A DNA stretch of 64,000 nucleotides from JBFHFS01 sp041583495 (GTDB taxonomy: Bacteria; Bacteroidota; Bacteroidia; Bacteroidales; Marinilabiliaceae), in contig JBFHFS010000003.1 of assembly GCA_041583495.1 (NCBI GenBank), positions 129,276 through 193,275 of the forward strand. The letters are read 5' to 3'. How positions within the stretch are numbered: position 1 is the stretch's first letter; each line of letters starts with the position of its first letter. The translations under genes were made by a program, and so were the position numbers. Positions 8,073 to 16,647 of this stretch are shown here, in pieces. The notes under the pieces are model-generated. The model did no database searches and was not told the origin of the DNA. It saw only the letters and a list, made by a program, of their open reading frames with translations.

Positions 8073-8852
8073 ATGAGAAAGTATCTGATAATATTTTTTT
8101 CCTTGCTCCCTCTTGCTGTATCAGCAGGTGAACTGGAGCTAGAAGGCACCTTTCAGGGAGAGAATCTGTACGTAAAGAACCCTTTCAATCCTTCCGGAGT
8201 GGGTTTTTGCGTTTACGAAGTAACCGTTAACGGAATCACTACCACCGATGAGATTAACTCAAGTGCCTTTGAAATAGACCTATCGGTTTTTGAATTTACA
8301 CCCGGAGACCCTCTGAGTGTTGGCATCCACTACAAAGATGGCTGCAAACCCTACATCATAAATCCTGAGGTGATTGCCGCACGGGCCACCTACAAAACCA
8401 CCGAAATAGCGGTAAAGGATGATGTGCTCATCTGGGAAACCACCAATGAAGCCGGATCGCTTCGTTACACGGTTGAGCAATTCCGCTGGAATAAATGGGT
8501 GAAAGTAGGTGAGGTTAAGGGTATTGGTTCGCCGGGCACCCACCGCTACACATTCCAGCCACGCCTGCATGCCGGAGAAAACCGCTTTAGAGTAAAACAA
8601 GTCGATTACCGCAATATTCAGCGGCTATCGCCCGAGACCACCGTTTTGGTTGACAAACCATTGGTAACCCTGGCTTCGGATAAGGTAACCGACCTACTTA
8701 CATTTTCCCAGCCAACCCTCTTCGAGATTTACGATAACTACGGCCGGATTATGTTTAAAGGATTCGAGGATACAGTAAATGTAGCCGGACTTAAAAGCGG
8801 CTCCTACTACCTCAACTTCGACAACCAGATGGCCCGTTTCAGCAAGAGATAG
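8073..8852 (+). CDS. small secreted protein with a T9SS-like C-terminal sorting domain
   Basis: A 259-residue protein I cannot assign to a functional family. The start at MRKYLIIFFSLLPLAVSAGE gives a clean signal peptide; an upstream in-frame TTG would bury it. The body is beta-rich, with Cys in GFCVYEV and DGCKPY and a fibronectin-like section (AGSLRYTVEQFRWNKWVKVG). The last 60-odd residues (LLTFSQPTLFEIYDNYG, then VNVAGLKSGSYYLNF and a basic end RFSKR) have the pattern of a type A sorting domain of the type IX secretion system. It is therefore likely exported by that machine, of which PorQ and PorZ are in this window. Its role is unknown. Confidence 0.7.
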   Translation: MRKYLIIFFSLLPLAVSAGELELEGTFQGENLYVKNPFNPSGVGFCVYEVTVNGITTTDEINSSAFEIDLSVFEFTPGDPLSVGIHYKDGCKPYIINPEVIAARATYKTTEIAVKDDVLIWETTNEAGSLRYTVEQFRWNKWVKVGEVKGIGSPGTHRYTFQPRLHAGENRFRVKQVDYRNIQRLSPETTVLVDKPLVTLASDKVTDLLTFSQPTLFEIYDNYGRIMFKGFEDTVNVAGLKSGSYYLNFDNQMARFSKR

Positions 8853-8909
8853 TCTTTGGGGGTTTCGCTCAACGGTTGTAACTTGCGCCCCCACGTAAAT
8901 TCAACATGC

Positions 8910-9353
8910 ATGAGCAAATATCTGTTTATTTTAGCGGCCCTGCTTATTGGCGGTTTCCTTTCCATACAGGGAAGCATCAACGCCCAATTATCTTCCTTTC
9001 TCAAACATCCGCTGCAAGCCGCACTCACCAATTTTGCGGTAGGTACTTTTGCCTTGATCATGCTCAATGTGATTCTGCGCACCCAGGTTCCGTCTTTTTC
9101 TGAGTTAAGATCCATACCCTGGTACCTGTTCTTTGCGGGTTTACTGGGGGCTCTTTTTGTTACTTCGGTGGTGATTCTCATCCCGCGCATAGGGGTCACC
9201 ACCATGCTGGCTGCCTCCATTGCCGGCCAATTAATCATCGCCTCCATCATCGACCACTTTGGATGGTTTAACGTACCCCTGCATCACCTGTCGATTAGCC
9301 GTGTGAGCGGAATTGTTCTGTTGTTAATAAGCATCATCCTTATTCAGCGTTAG
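8910..9353 (+). CDS. YdcZ/DUF606-type small membrane transporter protein
   Basis: A 147-residue integral membrane protein with about five hydrophobic helices (starting KYLFILAALLIGGFLSIQGSINAQLS). It matches the DMT-superfamily YdcZ (DUF606) pattern: a conserved start with GxxxxxQxxxNxxL, then FAVGTFAL, GALFVTSVVILIPRIGVTTMLAASIAGQL and a C-terminal helix. The start at ATG 8910 gives a helix-first protein; an in-frame ATG 54 bases upstream would add a polar tail. Substrate unknown. Its stop codon is followed directly by the ATG of the next gene, so the two are probably translated as a pair. Confidence 0.75.
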   Translation: MSKYLFILAALLIGGFLSIQGSINAQLSSFLKHPLQAALTNFAVGTFALIMLNVILRTQVPSFSELRSIPWYLFFAGLLGALFVTSVVILIPRIGVTTMLAASIAGQLIIASIIDHFGWFNVPLHHLSISRVSGIVLLLISIILIQR

Positions 9354-10469
9354 ATGAGATGGCTGTTGGTCCCTCTGCTACTCTGCTGTTCCCTTTGGGG
9401 TTGCGATCCTTTTGGGACGCGCCTCAACGAGCAGGATGTCTCCTATTTTGTGGCCAACCACCCCGACGCACTTGAAATATCCTGTTCCGACACCCTTCGA
9501 TTGATGACCTGGAACCTCAAGTTCGGAGGGGGACGCATCGATTTTTTCTTCGATTGCCACGGCCATCGGGTATTAATGGACTCTGCAGAGGTCTTTCACA
9601 ACCTGGAAGGGATCGCAAAGCTCATCAACCAACTCTCGCCCGACATATTATTTGTGCAGGAGATAGACCTCGACAGCCGACGAAGCGCCTACATCAATCA
9701 GGTGCAATGGCTTCTTGACCACACCCCCCTAAATCACGCTGTTTACGCGCCCCAATGGCGGGCCAGCCACATTCCCTCACATGGGCTGGGGCGGATGAAC
9801 TCGGGCAATGCCATCCTATCCAAAAGTCCGTTAAAGATGGCCCGGCGGATAGCCTTGCCACTTATCGGAGACCAAAACCGAATAGTACGCTATTTTTATT
9901 TACGCCGCCATTTGTTGCATGCCCAAACCACCCTACATGGAGAAACCATTCAGCTTTTAAATACCCATCTGTCGGCCTATGCCAAAGATGGCACTAAAAA
10001 GAAACAGATCGACCAGATTAACGCTTACCTGGATTCCCTTTCGCGAAAGAACCTTCCCTTCATCCTGGCCGGGGATTTTAATGCCCTGCCTCCCGACACC
10101 AGACAAACCAGTGGGTTTGCCGACTCCGCCTGCACTGACGGCGATTTTGAAGCCGATGATTATTCTCATGAAACCAATTGGATGAGTGCCTTCTACGACC
10201 ACTATTTTCCGGCCGTTCCACTTGAGCAATACCGTGAAGACAATTCGCCCTATTTTACCCACACCACCGACAAAAAGGGATTCTGGAACCGAAAGCTGGA
10301 TTTCATTTTCAGCAATCGCCCTTTTGTTGAGAACAGCGGTACCACCTGGCAATCCATTAAAACAGGTGGCTTTGAGACCATGGGGCTTTCCGACCATTGC
10401 CCGGTTGGGGTGAGGTGGCGTTTTCCTTCTCCCCCCATACCGACGGTCATCAAAGAATCCAAAGAATAA
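9354..10469 (+). CDS. endonuclease/exonuclease/phosphatase-family lipoprotein
   Basis: A 371-residue protein of the EEP superfamily (DNase I/phosphatase fold). The N-terminus is a lipoprotein signal, LLLCCSLWGC, with lipidated Cys17, so it works outside the cytoplasm. Catalytic motifs are all present: TWNLKFG, FVQEIDLD (Glu), NTHLSAY (His), GDFNALPPD (Asp/Asn), LDFIFSN and GLSDHCPVG (terminal Asp-His). The active site looks intact. Members act on nucleic acids, sugar phosphates or phospholipid heads, and the substrate cannot be told here. It begins on the base after the YdcZ-type stop, pointing to coupled translation. The pair has no shared function I can name. Confidence 0.8.
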   Translation: MRWLLVPLLLCCSLWGCDPFGTRLNEQDVSYFVANHPDALEISCSDTLRLMTWNLKFGGGRIDFFFDCHGHRVLMDSAEVFHNLEGIAKLINQLSPDILFVQEIDLDSRRSAYINQVQWLLDHTPLNHAVYAPQWRASHIPSHGLGRMNSGNAILSKSPLKMARRIALPLIGDQNRIVRYFYLRRHLLHAQTTLHGETIQLLNTHLSAYAKDGTKKKQIDQINAYLDSLSRKNLPFILAGDFNALPPDTRQTSGFADSACTDGDFEADDYSHETNWMSAFYDHYFPAVPLEQYREDNSPYFTHTTDKKGFWNRKLDFIFSNRPFVENSGTTWQSIKTGGFETMGLSDHCPVGVRWRFPSPPIPTVIKESKE

Positions 10470-10551
10470 ATCGAGCTCCCCATATTATTATGGATGCCCA
10501 AATGCGTATCTAACCCCACCTGCTCTATAACAATGATTAAACATGCTGATT

Positions 10552-10585
10552 TTGTTCTCTTTCTGAGATAAAAGCATTAATTTTG
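10552..10585 (+). promoter_or_regulatory. two-part promoter for mutA-mutB
   Basis: A TTTG at 10551-10554 (TTG 10552-10554), a spacer of 23 bases, then TAATTTTG at 10578-10585, an exact -7 box. The mutA ATG follows 37 bases later. This leader is too short for a cobalamin riboswitch. Confidence 0.55.
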
Positions 10586-10622
10586 TGCCCTGAAAATTCG
10601 TTTTAAGTAAACCGATATAATT

Positions 10623-12467
10623 ATGGCAGATAAAACAACTCAACCGTTGTTTAGTGAGTTTCCTCCTATCTCCACCAAGGAGTGGATGGATAAAATTACA
10701 ACGGACCTGAAAGGCGCCGACTTTGAAAAAAAGCTCGTGTGGCAAACCAATGAAGGCCTTAAGGTAAGACCATTTTACAGAGAGGAAGACCTTAAAAACC
10801 TGGAGTACCTGAATACGCTTCCCGGTGAGTTTCCCTATGTACGAGGCACCAAAACCAACAACAGCTGGTTGGTACGTCAGGACCTGGTGGTAACCGATGC
10901 TGCCGAAGCCAATAAAAAGGCGCTCGACCTTATCTCCAAAGGGATAACCTCTCTGGGCTTCATCTTCGAAGATGAAAAACTGATCACCCGGGAGACCATC
11001 GGCACGCTTCTTAAGGGCCTCGCATCCAAAGAAACAGAATTAAACTTCTCTGCTCTGCACGGCAATAAAACGTTGCTTCAACTGGTTTCGGAAGAGTTGA
11101 AAGCCGATCAGGTGAAGGGTTCGATCAACTTCGATCCACTGGGCCAACTGACCATCTCAGGTGAGTCGTGTGTGACCATCGAAGAGCTTTTGAACAACGC
11201 TGCCGAACTGGTGAAAGCAGGTCAAAGCTTACCCGCCTTTCAGACGCTAACTGTCAATGCCAAACATTTCAATAATGCAGGTGCCAACATCATTCAGGAA
11301 CTTGCTTTTGGGCTGGCCATGGGTAACGAATACCTGGCTCAGCTGACTTCACGCGGCATCAACATTAACGAGGCTGCCAAAAGCCTGCGTTTCAACTTCG
11401 CCATTGGAGGAAATTACTTCATGGAGATCGCCAAACTGAGGGCTGCCCGGATGCTTTGGGCCAACATTGTGGAGGCCTGGAAGCCTTCCGATAAGGAAGT
11501 GGCCAAGATGCACGTTCACTGCGAAACCTCCGAATGGAACAAAACCATTTACGATCCATACGTCAACCTGTTGCGCACCCAGACGGAAGCCATGAGCGCC
11601 ACTCTCGGAGGAACCGATTCTCTCACCGTGATTCCGTTCGACAAGGTATTTCGTGAGCCCAACGCATTCAGCGAACGCATCGCCCGTAATCAGCAACTAC
11701 TCCTCAAAGAAGAGTCGTATTTCGACAAGATTGCCGATCCCGCCGCCGGAAGCTATTACCTCGAGAATCTCACCGACAGCATAGCCCGTGAAGCCTGGAG
11801 CCTCTTCTCGGAAGTGGAAGAACAAGGTGGATACACCAAGGCCCTTCAAGCGGGCTTAGTACAAGCCAGGGTAAAGGAATCGTCCGACAAACTCAGACTA
11901 GATCTGGCCCGCCGGAAAATGACCCTTCTGGGAACCAACCAATATCCTAATTCGCTCGAGACGGTAGCCGATAACATCAGTAAAAAAGAGGCTGCCACCC
12001 AAAAGAGTGAGGGCAACACCATTGAACCCATTCAACTCTACCGTGGAGCCGAACAGTTCGAAGCGGTTCGTCTGGCTGTTGAGAAGGCCGCCAAAAGGCC
12101 AAAAGTATTCATGCTTACTTTCGGACACCTGGCCATGCGCCTGGCTCGTTCACAGTTCTCGGGCAACTTCTTTGGTTGTGCAGGTTACCAAATCATCGAC
12201 AACCTTGGCTTTGATACCATTGAAGAAGGGGTTGAAGCCGCCAAAAAAGCAGGGGCCGACATCGTTGTGCTCTGCTCTTCAGATGACGAATATACCCCGG
12301 CAGCCCCGGCAGCCCTTAAGGCTTTAAACGGAGAGGCTATCCTGGTGATTGCCGGCGCCCCGGCTTCTGCCGACGAGCTTAAGGCTCAGGGTATAGAACA
12401 CTTCATCAATGTTCGAAGCAACCTGTTGGAAACCCTCCAGGGATTCAATAAACTATTGAAAATATAA
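10623..12467 (+). CDS. mutA: methylmalonyl-CoA mutase small subunit
   Basis: The 614-residue non-catalytic partner of MutB. The N-terminus (FPPISTKEWMDKITTDLKGAD) and the barrel region are typical. The C-terminal Rossmann-like domain (FFGCAGYQIIDNLGFDTIEEGVEAAKKAGAD) has lost the B12-binding DxHxxG, as expected for the small subunit. With MutB it interconverts succinyl-CoA and R-methylmalonyl-CoA, the key step of propionate production or use, common in anaerobic Bacteroidota. mutB follows after 93 bases on the same strand. Confidence 0.95.
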   Translation: MADKTTQPLFSEFPPISTKEWMDKITTDLKGADFEKKLVWQTNEGLKVRPFYREEDLKNLEYLNTLPGEFPYVRGTKTNNSWLVRQDLVVTDAAEANKKALDLISKGITSLGFIFEDEKLITRETIGTLLKGLASKETELNFSALHGNKTLLQLVSEELKADQVKGSINFDPLGQLTISGESCVTIEELLNNAAELVKAGQSLPAFQTLTVNAKHFNNAGANIIQELAFGLAMGNEYLAQLTSRGININEAAKSLRFNFAIGGNYFMEIAKLRAARMLWANIVEAWKPSDKEVAKMHVHCETSEWNKTIYDPYVNLLRTQTEAMSATLGGTDSLTVIPFDKVFREPNAFSERIARNQQLLLKEESYFDKIADPAAGSYYLENLTDSIAREAWSLFSEVEEQGGYTKALQAGLVQARVKESSDKLRLDLARRKMTLLGTNQYPNSLETVADNISKKEAATQKSEGNTIEPIQLYRGAEQFEAVRLAVEKAAKRPKVFMLTFGHLAMRLARSQFSGNFFGCAGYQIIDNLGFDTIEEGVEAAKKAGADIVVLCSSDDEYTPAAPAALKALNGEAILVIAGAPASADELKAQGIEHFINVRSNLLETLQGFNKLLKI

Positions 12468-12560
12468 AACATAGATGTCAGACTTAGGCGGGTTCGTTTC
12501 TAGATAAGCCAATTGGGTTATTTTTTGGCCCTCTTAAATCTTCATCGATATTCATAAATT

Positions 12561-14714
12561 ATGAGACCAGATTTTTCAAAAATAAAGTACACAGGCGCTC
12601 CTGCCCAGCAGGATGCAGCAGCCTGGGAGAAAAAGCACGGGATTAAAAAGGATTGGGTAACTCCCGAACAAATTCCCTTGAAAGGTGCCTACACCAAAGA
12701 AGACCTTGAGGGAATGGGACATCTCAACTATGCCGCTGGATTGGCCCCCTTTCTACGTGGTCCCTACTCGGCCATGTATGCCATGCGGCCCTGGACCATC
12801 CGTCAGTATGCGGGTTTCTCCACCGCCGAAGAGTCCAACGCCTTTTACCGCCGCAACCTGGCCGCCGGACAAAAAGGGTTGTCGGTGGCTTTCGACCTGG
12901 CCACCCACCGGGGCTACGACTCCGACCACGAGCGTGTGGAAGGGGATGTTGGTAAAGCCGGTGTGGCCATCGACTCCATCCTCGACATGGAAGTCCTGTT
13001 CGATAAAATCCCACTGAACAAGATGTCGGTATCCATGACCATGAACGGTGCCGTTTTGCCCATCATGGCCTTTTACATCGTGGCAGGACTGGAACAAGGT
13101 GCCAAGCTGGAAGAGCTTACCGGAACCATCCAAAACGATATTCTCAAGGAGTTCATGGTGCGTAATACCTACATCTATCCCCCGGATTTTTCGATGCGGA
13201 TCATTGGTGATATCTTCGAATACACCTCTAAATACATGCCCCGCTTCAACAGCATCTCCATCTCGGGTTATCATATGCAGGAGGCTGGAGCTACTGCCGA
13301 CCTGGAACTGGCTTACACCCTGGCCGATGGTTTAGAGTACCTGCGTGCAGGGATCGCCAACGGCTTAGGTGTAGACGCCTTTGCGCCTCGTCTGTCGTTC
13401 TTCTGGGCCATTGGGAAGAATCACTTCATGGAGATCGCCAAGATGCGCGCTGCCCGTATGTTATGGGCTAAAATCGTGAAACAATTCGACCCCAAAAACC
13501 CCAAATCACTGGCCTTGCGTACCCACTCGCAAACCTCTGGATGGTCGCTCACCGAACAAGACCCCTTCAACAATGTGGGTCGTACCTGTATAGAAGCCAT
13601 GGCCGCGGCACTGGGTCACACCCAGTCGCTACACACCAATGCACTGGATGAGGCCATCGCTCTGCCCACCGACTTTTCGGCACGGATTGCGCGGAACACT
13701 CAGATCTACATTCAGGAAGAGACTCAGATCACTAAGGCGGTTGACCCCTGGGCCGGCTCCTATTACGTTGAGACCCTCACCAATGAGCTGGCCGAAAAAG
13801 CCTGGGCTCATATCCAGGAGGTAGAAGAGATGGGTGGAATGGCTAAAGCCATCGAGACCGGTCTTCCCAAGATGCGCATCGAAGAAGCCTCTGCTCGCAC
13901 ACAGGCCAAAATCGATAGCAACAAGCAGGTGATTGTAGGAATCAATCGCTACCGTCTCGAAAAAGAAGACCCCATCGACATTCTTGAGATCGACAACACC
14001 GCCGTGCGGAAATCTCAGATAGAACGGCTGAATAAGCTACGGGCCAACCGTAACGAAGAAGAGGTACAAGCTTCATTGGCTGCGCTCACCAAGTGTGTGG
14101 AGACCGGCGAAGGCAACCTGTTGGAGCTGGCCGTAGATTGCGCCAAAAAACGCGCCTCGTTGGGTGAAATCTCTTTCGCTTGTGAAAAAATTGTTGGTAG
14201 ATATAAAGCTGTGATACGATCAATTAATGGAGTTTACTCCTCAGAAGCCGCTAACGACGGAGAATTTGAAAAAGCCTGCGCACTGGCCAAACAGTTCGCA
14301 GAGAAAGAAGGCCGTCAGCCCCGCATCATGATTGCCAAGATGGGTCAGGACGGACACGACCGCGGCGCCAAAGTGGTGGCCACAGGCTATGCCGACATAG
14401 GCTTTGACGTGGATATGGGACCTCTGTTCCAAACACCCGCCGAAGCGGCTCGTCAGGCTGTGGAAAACGACGTCCATGTAGTGGGTGTCTCTTCTCTGGC
14501 TGCAGGTCACAAAACACTGGTACCCCAAGTCATTGCGGAACTAAAAAAACTGGGCCGCGAAGACATCATGGTCATCACCGGTGGGGTGATTCCTCATCAG
14601 GACTATCAATTCCTGTACGACGCCGGTGTGGTTGGTATCTTTGGACCCGGATCTCCCGTATCAAAGGCCGCCATCGACATTCTGAATCTGCTGCTGCAAA
14701 GCCGTGAAGATTAG
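12561..14714 (+). CDS. mutB: methylmalonyl-CoA mutase large (catalytic) subunit
   Basis: A 717-residue adenosylcobalamin enzyme. The substrate barrel contains TIRQYAGFSTAEESN and FDLATHRGYDSDH, and the B12-binding domain has KMGQDGHDRGAKVVATG with the cobalt-ligand His at 599. It is full length and all key parts are visible. It works as a heterodimer with MutA. Radical enzymes of this kind usually need a MeaB/ArgK-type reactivating GTPase and an epimerase; neither is adjacent here. A strong terminator closes the unit 70 bases after the stop. Confidence 0.97.
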   Translation: MRPDFSKIKYTGAPAQQDAAAWEKKHGIKKDWVTPEQIPLKGAYTKEDLEGMGHLNYAAGLAPFLRGPYSAMYAMRPWTIRQYAGFSTAEESNAFYRRNLAAGQKGLSVAFDLATHRGYDSDHERVEGDVGKAGVAIDSILDMEVLFDKIPLNKMSVSMTMNGAVLPIMAFYIVAGLEQGAKLEELTGTIQNDILKEFMVRNTYIYPPDFSMRIIGDIFEYTSKYMPRFNSISISGYHMQEAGATADLELAYTLADGLEYLRAGIANGLGVDAFAPRLSFFWAIGKNHFMEIAKMRAARMLWAKIVKQFDPKNPKSLALRTHSQTSGWSLTEQDPFNNVGRTCIEAMAAALGHTQSLHTNALDEAIALPTDFSARIARNTQIYIQEETQITKAVDPWAGSYYVETLTNELAEKAWAHIQEVEEMGGMAKAIETGLPKMRIEEASARTQAKIDSNKQVIVGINRYRLEKEDPIDILEIDNTAVRKSQIERLNKLRANRNEEEVQASLAALTKCVETGEGNLLELAVDCAKKRASLGEISFACEKIVGRYKAVIRSINGVYSSEAANDGEFEKACALAKQFAEKEGRQPRIMIAKMGQDGHDRGAKVVATGYADIGFDVDMGPLFQTPAEAARQAVENDVHVVGVSSLAAGHKTLVPQVIAELKKLGREDIMVITGGVIPHQDYQFLYDAGVVGIFGPGSPVSKAAIDILNLLLQSRED

Positions 14715-14784
14715 TCGGAAGGCCGATTAGATCTTAACTCCCCTCAGGCTCTTTTCAAGAGACCCTGCCGGGAATGAAACCAGC

Positions 14785-14823
14785 CCCCTGTTCAGGATCA
14801 TAAATCCTGAACAGGGGTTTTTT
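14785..14823 (+). terminator. intrinsic terminator after mutB
   Basis: A perfect 14-base-pair stem (14785-14798 with 14804-14817), a five-base loop, and six T on the plus strand. It ends the mutAB transcript just before the -7 box of the next gene. Confidence 0.93.
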
Positions 14824-14836
14824 ATTTCATTATGCT

Positions 14837-14844
14837 TATTTTTG
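14837..14844 (+). promoter_or_regulatory. -7 promoter box for the DMT transporter
   Basis: Reads TATTTTTG, exact TAnnTTTG. It lies after an in-frame ATG at 14832 and 23 bases before the ATG at 14868, so the transcript should begin downstream of the first ATG. This decides the start of the gene. Confidence 0.5.
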
Positions 14845-14867
14845 TGGCCAAATTAGCCGGAAATTCC

Positions 14868-15752
14868 ATGTCTCAACGCCTTAAGGTTTTTGCTGCGCTC
14901 ACCGCTGCCATGCTCTTCTGGGCTTTCTCCTTTGTCTGGACCAAAGTAGCCTTCGAAGTATTCACCCCGGTCTCCACCATCTGGTTGCGACTCATCATCA
15001 GCACCCTTTTAATCTTTGGCTATCTATGGCTCACCGGCCGTATTCAGCCGTTGCGTAAACAGGATGTTAAATGGATGCTGATTCTTTCGTTCTTTCAACC
15101 CTTCCTGTATTTCATGGGCGAGAGCCACGGCTTAAAATTGGTCCCCTCCATTCTGGGAGCCGTTATCGTAAGTACCATTCCCCTGTTTGCCCCTTTAGCG
15201 GGTGTTTTATTTATGCGTGAACGTTTCCCGCTCATCAATGTGCTGGGTCTTCTTTTTTCGGTTTTCGGAGTCGGTCTCATTCTTTTCGAGAACGGCTTTA
15301 CATTGGTGGCACCCATCCAAGGGGTCGCCCTCATGTTTTTAGCCGTTTTAGCCGCCCTGATCTATTCTGTTTTGATTAAAAAAATAGGCTCCAGTTACTC
15401 CCCCGTTAACCTCACAGCCTGGCAAAACCTCTTTGGCATCGTATTTTTTATGCCCTTTTTTTTCTTCAACGAATGGGATCATTTTATCTCCACACCCGTC
15501 ACAACCAGTGCTCTGAGTGCACTGTTGCTGCTGGCCGTATTTGCCTCCTCCTTTGCCTTCATCGGGTTTGCCTATGGCATTAAACACATCGGGGTAACAA
15601 GAGCCAATGTCTTTGCCAATATGATTCCCGTGTTTACCGCCCTCTTTGCCTGGATGGTCCTCGACGAAGCCCTCACCGCCCAAAAACTGGCCGGTATTGG
15701 CGTGGTCATTGGAGGATTATTTATCTCACAACTGCGAAAAAAAGTTCATTGA
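14868..15752 (+). CDS. EamA/DMT-family transporter
   Basis: A 294-residue membrane protein with about ten hydrophobic helices in two EamA repeats: AALTAAMLFWAFSFVWTKVAF in the first half and GVALMFLAVLAALIYSVL in the second. The start MSQRLKVFAALTAAM is preferred to an ATG 36 bases earlier because a promoter box lies between them. Such proteins export amino acids, metabolites or nucleotide sugars; the cargo cannot be read from sequence. It stands alone between a terminator and the cysteine-cluster gene. Confidence 0.85.
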   Translation: MSQRLKVFAALTAAMLFWAFSFVWTKVAFEVFTPVSTIWLRLIISTLLIFGYLWLTGRIQPLRKQDVKWMLILSFFQPFLYFMGESHGLKLVPSILGAVIVSTIPLFAPLAGVLFMRERFPLINVLGLLFSVFGVGLILFENGFTLVAPIQGVALMFLAVLAALIYSVLIKKIGSSYSPVNLTAWQNLFGIVFFMPFFFFNEWDHFISTPVTTSALSALLLLAVFASSFAFIGFAYGIKHIGVTRANVFANMIPVFTALFAWMVLDEALTAQKLAGIGVVIGGLFISQLRKKVH

Positions 15753-15888
15753 CGGCCCCTGTAAGGGCTCTGAAAACTAATTAGCCAAAAAACAAACCCT
15801 ACTGTAAAATCAATAGCTTGTCTTGAAAACACCATGAGTTCCTGTAATTCTATCTTCCAGATCTCCTCCTCAAAAAAATTAAACCAAA

Positions 15889-16386
15889 ATGAATCCACCC
15901 ATCAACATAGAAGCCTTTAAAGAAGCCGCCCACAATCGGGCCAAACAAAACAAGGCCTTCCTGGAGAAACTGCGCAAAAAAACGCCCAAAAACCTGGACG
16001 ACATGGTTCGGGAACTACATGAGAAGGCCTTCGAGCGCATCGACTGCCTCACCTGCGCCAACTGCTGCAAGACCACCAGTCCCATCGTCCTCGACCGGGA
16101 TATCGACCGCATTGCCCGCCACCTGAAGATGAAACCCTCGGCACTCATCGAGCAATATCTCCAACTGGATGAAGAGGAAGATTATGTCTTTCGTGCGGCC
16201 CCCTGTCCTTTTCTGATGCCCGACAACTACTGCATGATTTATGAGGTAAGACCCCGGGCCTGCCGGGAGTACCCGCACACCAACCGCAAGCGTTTTCACC
16301 AGATATTAAAGCTCACTTACCGAAATACGTTGGTATGCCCCGCAGTTCTTGAGATTGTGGAGGGGTTGAAAGATGATAAAGGTTAG
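15889..16386 (+). CDS. YkgJ-family cysteine-cluster protein
   Basis: A 165-residue cytoplasmic protein of the UPF0153/CxxCxxCC family (zinc- or iron-chelating). The cluster is CLTCANCCKTTSP near residues 50-60, with further cysteines in CPFLMPDNYCMIYEVRPRACREYPH and one near the end. The N-terminus is helical and charged (FKEAAHNRAKQNKAFLEKLRKK). Function is not established; such proteins probably bind a metal or Fe-S centre. Its last codons run into a heptanucleotide repeat. Confidence 0.8.
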   Translation: MNPPINIEAFKEAAHNRAKQNKAFLEKLRKKTPKNLDDMVRELHEKAFERIDCLTCANCCKTTSPIVLDRDIDRIARHLKMKPSALIEQYLQLDEEEDYVFRAAPCPFLMPDNYCMIYEVRPRACREYPHTNRKRFHQILKLTYRNTLVCPAVLEIVEGLKDDKG

Positions 16387-16423
16387 AAATTAGAGGTTAG
16401 AAAATAGAAGTTAGAGGTTAGAG
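16382..16423. repeat. six-copy heptanucleotide tandem repeat
   Basis: Six consecutive 7-base units of the form GTTAGAR (GTTAGAA, ATTAGAG, GTTAGAA, AATAGAA, GTTAGAG, GTTAGAG). The first unit includes the TAG stop of the preceding gene. It looks like a slippage-prone simple repeat. No gene or promoter in it is apparent. Confidence 0.8.
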
Positions 16424-16647
16424 ATTCGGGACTAAGGTACAGAGTACAACCTTTCCCTGCAGCAGATTAAAAAAGTGAGTCCGCCGGCAAAGAGCCTGAT
16501 CACAAGCTGGCAGGTATCCTACGGCATTTTGTGCAAAGGAAAAACGCGATACGCCAGGTTTTTTGCTCTGCCTGTTTGCAAAAAGCAATAAACAGGGCCC
16601 CTTTTCGTTTGTTCTAAACTAAAAGTGTTACTATTTTTACCGTCTAC

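Noticed and set aside
10578..10622. Cobalamin riboswitch in front of the B12-dependent mutase genes
   Set aside because: With the promoter at 10578-10585 the leader is about 30 bases, far too short for such a switch.
14832..14867. Extra 12 N-terminal codons for the DMT transporter
   Set aside because: A -7 box at 14837-14844 lies after this ATG, so the transcript should start downstream of it.
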